DNA of 7,543 nt, taken from Candidatus Poseidoniaceae archaeon. Its GTDB lineage: Archaea > Thermoplasmatota > Poseidoniia > Poseidoniales > Poseidoniaceae. A program made the translations under genes and the position numbers. The DNA lies in contig DUIP01000122.1 in the NCBI GenBank assembly GCA_013330285.1, forward strand, positions 1 through 7,543, given 5' to 3'. Positions 4,284-7,543 of this stretch are shown here, one piece after another (the stretch's first letter is position 1; every line of letters starts with the position of its first letter). Below the pieces are notes generated by a model. It saw only the letters and a program-made list of their open reading frames with translations, did no database searches and had not been told where the DNA came from.

Positions 4284-6877
4284 GCACTAAAGCGTACCAC
4301 TTCGATCACGTGGTCAAGCGAAGGGACGGTGAAATCTTCCAATGGTGGGGAGAACGGAACTGGCGTATCGATCGCACCAATCACAACTGGTGCTGCTTCA
4401 AGCGAATAGAAACTTGATTCGAGAATTCTGCTCTGAAGGGTGTGACCAAGACCACCATTCCACTGACCTTCTTGAAGGATCACGAGTCGCCCCGTTCGAG
4501 TGACTGAATCGATGCAGGTTTGAGCATCGAATGGTAGCAGCGTACGTAAATCAATGATTTCAACTTCAATGCCCTCGTCTGAAAGAACATCTGCGGCTTG
4601 CTTTGCTATGTGAATCATTGAACCCCATGTCACCAAGGTCAGGTCACGACCGCCACGAATGACGGCTGCTTTGCCAATTTTGTGCCGTTGTCCATCTTCA
4701 ATCGCTTTCTTGACAGGAGCAGTGTCCACCTTTTGGTTGATGTTTTGGCCCCAACCAGTTAACCCGCCACCGAGGCCATACAAACCGATGTGCTCGAGCA
4801 TGATCACTGGATCATTCAGTTCCGCCGCCTCCATCAAGAGATCATAGGCGTCTTGAGGGCAACCAGGAGCGATGACAACCATTCCTGGGTCATTGGCAAA
4901 CCAGGATTCGATCATGTTGGCATGGAAAGGACCAGAGCGAGTCTTTGCACCAAGTGGCACTCGAATCGTCATTGGGCAATCGGCACCCCAGCGCCAGCGC
5001 AGCATTGCTGCGTTGTTGATGAGAGCGTTGTATCCAAGAGCCGCAAACCCTCCAAACTGGATTTCAACCATAGGCCGCATACCCGAAAGGGCCGCCCCGG
5101 TACCGGTGTGAACAATGACAGCTTCACACAGTGGCATATCGACCAACTTATCTGCATGGCCTGCATTTTTGAGGGCCATATTCATTCCGAAAGCACCAGC
5201 GACTTCCATATCTTCACCGATGAAAACGCATTGATCTCCGTGTCGTGTAGCAATGTCTGCCATCGCTTGTTGAATCGCCCTTGCATAGGTCCAACCTCCG
5301 GCCTCAACATACTCCAGGCTGGTCTCACCTAGACCCATTGGAGCGGGTGAATCTGAGCCTTCGAATGGGTTTTGAAGCCGTTCAAAGCGTTGTTGATGTG
5401 TTTCAGCATCATTGAGGGTCGTCACGCCTTTTGTCACCGTTTCTGGTTCCGGCCAAGGCATTTCTGTCACATCTTTGAGGGCTTGATCGACAAGAGCTTG
5501 TTCCTCATCTTCCATGTTCGTCAATGCAACTTCGTCAACACCGAGGTCGAGCAGAAGTTGCCTGTGCGTCGGGATTGGGTCCTTGGCTTCCCAATACGAA
5601 AGGAGTTCTCGATCGACGTACCCCGGTGGAGTCCCTGAAGCATTGCCAAGGTAAAGATCGTCATGGTGGTGGGCATGTCCACAACCCCGCATGGTCTCGA
5701 CATGAATCAACGTTGGACCACCTCCTTCCATAGCAAATTCTCGAGCCACAGCGGCACTGGCATGCCACGCCGCAGGGTCTGAGCCGTCGATGGTCCACGC
5801 TGGGAAGCCCATTGCAACGGCTTTGTCCGCCCAAACCTCAACGCCGGATTGTTTTGCAGGAGGTGTATCAAGAGCAATTTGGTTGTTCTGAAGAATATAA
5901 CAAATCGGCAAACCACGGGCTCCTGCAAGGTTCATTGCTTCCCAAAATTCTCCAGAAGAAGATGCGCCTTCACCGATGCAAGCCACATGGAAGCGCTCGA
6001 GGTTCTGTCGCCACGCAGCAAAAGCAAGACCGGTCATGGTCACGCTAGCGATTGGGAGGGGGGCTGTGGGTGGAAGTACGCCAACATGCCAGGCGCCAAC
6101 GTGTAAATCTCGGCCTCCAGCATTGTCCCAGCCTCCGTTTTGATTCGAGCCTGCCTTTCCTAAATTTGCAGCCATAACATCGAGGGGCGTGTCCCCCATG
6201 GCGAGACCAAGCCCAATATCCCTGATCATTGGTGCAATTAAATCACCATCATACCCTTTTCCGGGGAGGGCGTCCCGAGGGGCATCAGGTTGGCGCTGAA
6301 GAGCGGTTGCGACAGCGACAACGCCTTCTTGCCAAGTCGAACGGAAACCTTTGCCGCCGAACATGCCTCCGTCTGGAGTGGCCATTCCATCGGTGTAGAT
6401 GGTTTTGAGGTGAGCATCGAGTTTCCGAGTTCGTGTCATCATGCGTTGCCATTCAAGGCGTTGGCCAATGCCAACCGCCATGTAATGTGCTAGACGGCGG
6501 AAGGTGAGGCGTAAATCAACAAGGAAGTGTTGAGCGCGCCGGTCAAGAAACGCATCCATAGTGCGGCGGGGAATCACCTCAACCCCTTCATCCTGGCCCA
6601 TTTTCGCCTTGATTTGAGCTTGCAGACCTCGATGGACTGCTTCGATAAAGCGGGTTGTAAAGGTGTGCCATGATTCCCCTTCAAACTGGGCCGGTTCATT
6701 TTCAGCCAACACATCCCATACGTTGGCGACGAGGAATAAGTGCCCGTCATGACGCTGAGCCACAAAACGGAGGACTTCGGTTCTGGCTGCGTCAGCAAGC
6801 AGCGGTTGGGTGAAGGTGAGCGGCGCCTTTGCCCTCCACTCTGAACCATGAATCGCAGGTAAGTCGCCTTGGCTCAT
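4274..6877 (-). CDS. Single-chain 2-oxoacid dehydrogenase E1 (fused alpha and beta, ThDP-dependent) with N-terminal extension
   Basis: This 867-residue protein fuses both E1 subunits of a pyruvate or branched-chain 2-oxoacid dehydrogenase complex. E1 decarboxylates the 2-oxoacid on thiamine diphosphate and transfers the acyl group to lipoyl-E2. Numbered from the ATG at 6877, residues 1-140 are an unassigned, partly helical extension. E1-alpha runs from about 146 (MMTRTRKLDAHLKTIYTDG) to 470, with the ThDP motif GEGASSSGEFWEAMN (302-316) to QNNQ (330-333) and the active-site loop GHAHHHDD (400-407). A Pro/Glu-rich linker (472-527) follows. E1-beta has FIGEDMEVAGAFG (552-564), Glu585 in the catalytic-Glu position and His652 in the conserved beta-subunit His position. 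The transketolase C-terminal domain is at 739-859. A GTG at 6895 would add six residues, but it lies within the AT-rich element centred 26 bases upstream of the ATG. No E2 or E3 is adjacent, so substrate is open. Confidence 0.93.
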   Translation of the reverse strand: MSQGDLPAIHGSEWRAKAPLTFTQPLLADAARTEVLRFVAQRHDGHLFLVANVWDVLAENEPAQFEGESWHTFTTRFIEAVHRGLQAQIKAKMGQDEGVEVIPRRTMDAFLDRRAQHFLVDLRLTFRRLAHYMAVGIGQRLEWQRMMTRTRKLDAHLKTIYTDGMATPDGGMFGGKGFRSTWQEGVVAVATALQRQPDAPRDALPGKGYDGDLIAPMIRDIGLGLAMGDTPLDVMAANLGKAGSNQNGGWDNAGGRDLHVGAWHVGVLPPTAPLPIASVTMTGLAFAAWRQNLERFHVACIGEGASSSGEFWEAMNLAGARGLPICYILQNNQIALDTPPAKQSGVEVWADKAVAMGFPAWTIDGSDPAAWHASAAVAREFAMEGGGPTLIHVETMRGCGHAHHHDDLYLGNASGTPPGYVDRELLSYWEAKDPIPTHRQLLLDLGVDEVALTNMEDEEQALVDQALKDVTEMPWPEPETVTKGVTTLNDAETHQQRFERLQNPFEGSDSPAPMGLGETSLEYVEAGGWTYARAIQQAMADIATRHGDQCVFIGEDMEVAGAFGMNMALKNAGHADKLVDMPLCEAVIVHTGTGAALSGMRPMVEIQFGGFAALGYNALINNAAMLRWRWGADCPMTIRVPLGAKTRSGPFHANMIESWFANDPGMVVIAPGCPQDAYDLLMEAAELNDPVIMLEHIGLYGLGGGLTGWGQNINQKVDTAPVKKAIEDGQRHKIGKAAVIRGGRDLTLVTWGSMIHIAKQAADVLSDEGIEVEIIDLRTLLPFDAQTCIDSVTRTGRLVILQEGQWNGGLGHTLQSRILESSFYSLEAAPVVIGAIDTPVPFSPPLEDFTVPSLDHVIEVVRFSAQS

Positions 6878-6898
6878 GGTTTGGCCAATCGACACACG

Positions 6899-6907
6899 AA
6901 TACAAAA
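6899..6907 (-). promoter_or_regulatory. Possible TATA-like element for the fused E1 gene
   Basis: The minus strand reads TTTTGTATT, centred 26 bases before the ATG at 6877, and follows the T8 tract that could end the upstream transcript. Its position argues for the ATG at 6877 over the GTG at 6895, which would be only about 8 bases away. Confidence 0.3.
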
Positions 6908-6916
6908 CCAGCGGCC

Positions 6917-6924
6917 AAAAAAAA
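6917..6924 (-). terminator. T8 tract, likely transcription terminator after the VTT protein gene
   Basis: Eight consecutive T residues on the minus strand begin about 20 bases after the stop codon of the VTT protein gene and lie before the E1 promoter candidate. There is no strong GC hairpin before it, so this would be an archaeal-type T-tract terminator rather than a classic bacterial intrinsic one. It suggests that the VTT and E1 genes are separate transcription units. Confidence 0.45.
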
Positions 6925-6943
6925 TGATTCCCTCTTGAGTGTC

Positions 6944-7543
6944 TCATTCGCTTTCCGAACTCAAAGTACCACCCAAAGCAGCCTTAGAGGCTCGTGTAAT
7001 GTAGACGGTTGCGAAGATCGAAGCAAAAATACCGAGAACAAGAACCGCCACCCCTGCTGGTGAAGTTTGAACCCCTTGTATAGCGCTCCTGTTGAGCGCG
7101 AGGCTGCCAAGAACATACCCATAATAGGCATAAGCGAACGAATACACAAAACTAGTTGCATTTGAAAGCATAAAGACACGGAAGGAAACTGGACTTGCCG
7201 ACATCATGTAATTCAGCCATTCATCCGGAATGACGGGCGATAACCGAACTAAGATGGAAATTCGCAAAGCATCTTCGGCCAAAGCATCTTCGATTCGTGT
7301 CAATCGTTCATCCTTCGAAATTGACTGTTGGATGAGATCTCTGAAAAGCCACCTTCCAGTCAAGAAGGCGAGCATGCCTCCAATTAGCGAGGCAGCATAA
7401 TTCACCAATACCGCAATCCAGTATGGAAAAATAGCCCCTGCTGCGACTTTCAGCAGAGGTGAAGGAATAAGGAGGAGGATGGAAAGTGCGATCGTTAAAG
7501 AAAACAACACTGGCCCAATTGGCCCTACATCCTCAAACCACGC
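6944..7543 (-). CDS. TVP38/TMEM64 (VTT/SNARE-associated domain) membrane protein, partial (5' end beyond right edge)
   Basis: The stop is at 6944-6946, and the frame is open through 7543 with no stop, so 199 residues are visible and the N terminus is missing. A GTG at 7510 is unlikely to be the start, because the 11 codons before it (AWFEDVGPIGP) look like the usual loop before the first core helix of this family. Core features are the hydrophobic segment to LLKVAAGAIFPYW (about residues 30-42), a glycine-rich helix ending in FLTGRWLF (60-67), and the conserved re-entrant segment ILVRLSPVIPDEWLNY (97-112), matching the family's RLSP-x-x-P-x2-L-N-Y. It ends with a last helix (about 163-180) and a short polar tail. 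TVP38/TMEM64 proteins are related to DedA proteins and have been linked to lipid scrambling or transport; the substrate here is unknown. It lies upstream of E1, separated by a T8 tract. Confidence 0.88.
   Translation of the reverse strand, partial: AWFEDVGPIGPVLFSLTIALSILLLIPSPLLKVAAGAIFPYWIAVLVNYAASLIGGMLAFLTGRWLFRDLIQQSISKDERLTRIEDALAEDALRISILVRLSPVIPDEWLNYMMSASPVSFRVFMLSNATSFVYSFAYAYYGYVLGSLALNRSAIQGVQTSPAGVAVLVLGIFASIFATVYITRASKAALGGTLSSESE

Noticed and set aside
4790..5332. 180-codon open frame on the plus strand inside the fused E1 gene
   Set aside because: It is antisense to a highly conserved E1-beta region and shows no domain or membrane pattern, so it is a shadow frame.
7508..7510. 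GTG at 7510 as the start of the VTT membrane protein
   Set aside because: The frame continues open to the window edge with family-like residues before this codon, so the gene is truncated by the window.
7511..7525. Near-palindromic GGCCCAATTGGCCC as a possible regulatory site
   Set aside because: It is not a perfect inverted repeat and is explained by coding of the repeated Gly-Pro residues in the VTT protein.
1..7543. tRNA or rRNA genes, CRISPR repeats, insertion sequences, toxin-antitoxin or defence genes
   Set aside because: Coding sequence of ordinary families fills the window, the gaps are at most 100 bases, and I saw no repeat array, transposase or structured RNA by reading both strands.

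Overview
The window is a compact stretch of prokaryotic chromosome with seven protein genes, two of them cut by the window edges. I see no RNA genes, insertion sequences, CRISPR arrays or phage genes. Coding sequence fills nearly all of it; the longest gene-free gap is 100 bases. Nothing marks it as an acquired island. The most likely source is a marine planktonic archaeon of the Poseidoniales (Marine Group II) type, at roughly even odds. Five of the six visible starts have no Shine-Dalgarno sequence at a usable distance but do have an AT-rich element centred about 24-29 bases upstream, as expected for leaderless archaeal transcripts. The calcium/cation exchanger and aquaporin also have archaeal-looking features. 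A bacterium that starts genes without Shine-Dalgarno sequences is not excluded.

Layout from left to right. (1) Positions 1-416, minus strand, hold the first 138 codons of a MocA/MobA-type nucleotidyltransferase that runs off the left edge. (2) Divergent from it, 488-1240 plus encodes an unrecognised 250-residue protein with a very acidic tail. It meets gene 3 tail to tail with one base between stop codons. (3) 1242-2390 minus is an acyl-CoA dehydrogenase. (4) 2429-3559 minus, just upstream of it, is a CaCA-family cation/Ca2+ exchanger, so genes 4 and 3 probably form a two-gene operon. (5) Divergent from the exchanger, 3660-4283 plus is an aquaporin whose 3' end overlaps the next gene by 10 bases. 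(6) 4274-6877 minus is a large single-chain 2-oxoacid dehydrogenase E1 (alpha and beta fused) with an extra N-terminal region. (7) 6944-7543 minus is a TVP38/TMEM64 (VTT) membrane protein, cut at its 5' end by the right edge.

The acyl-CoA dehydrogenase and the E1 could both serve breakdown of branched-chain amino acids or fatty acids, the E1 making acyl-CoA and the dehydrogenase oxidising it. They are in separate transcription units, however, and no E2 or E3 gene is present, so this link is inference. The exchanger, aquaporin and VTT protein are membrane housekeeping functions. I found no convincing new multi-gene system. The items most worth a second look are the unrecognised 250-residue protein, the unusual features of the fused E1, and the consistent promoter spacing.
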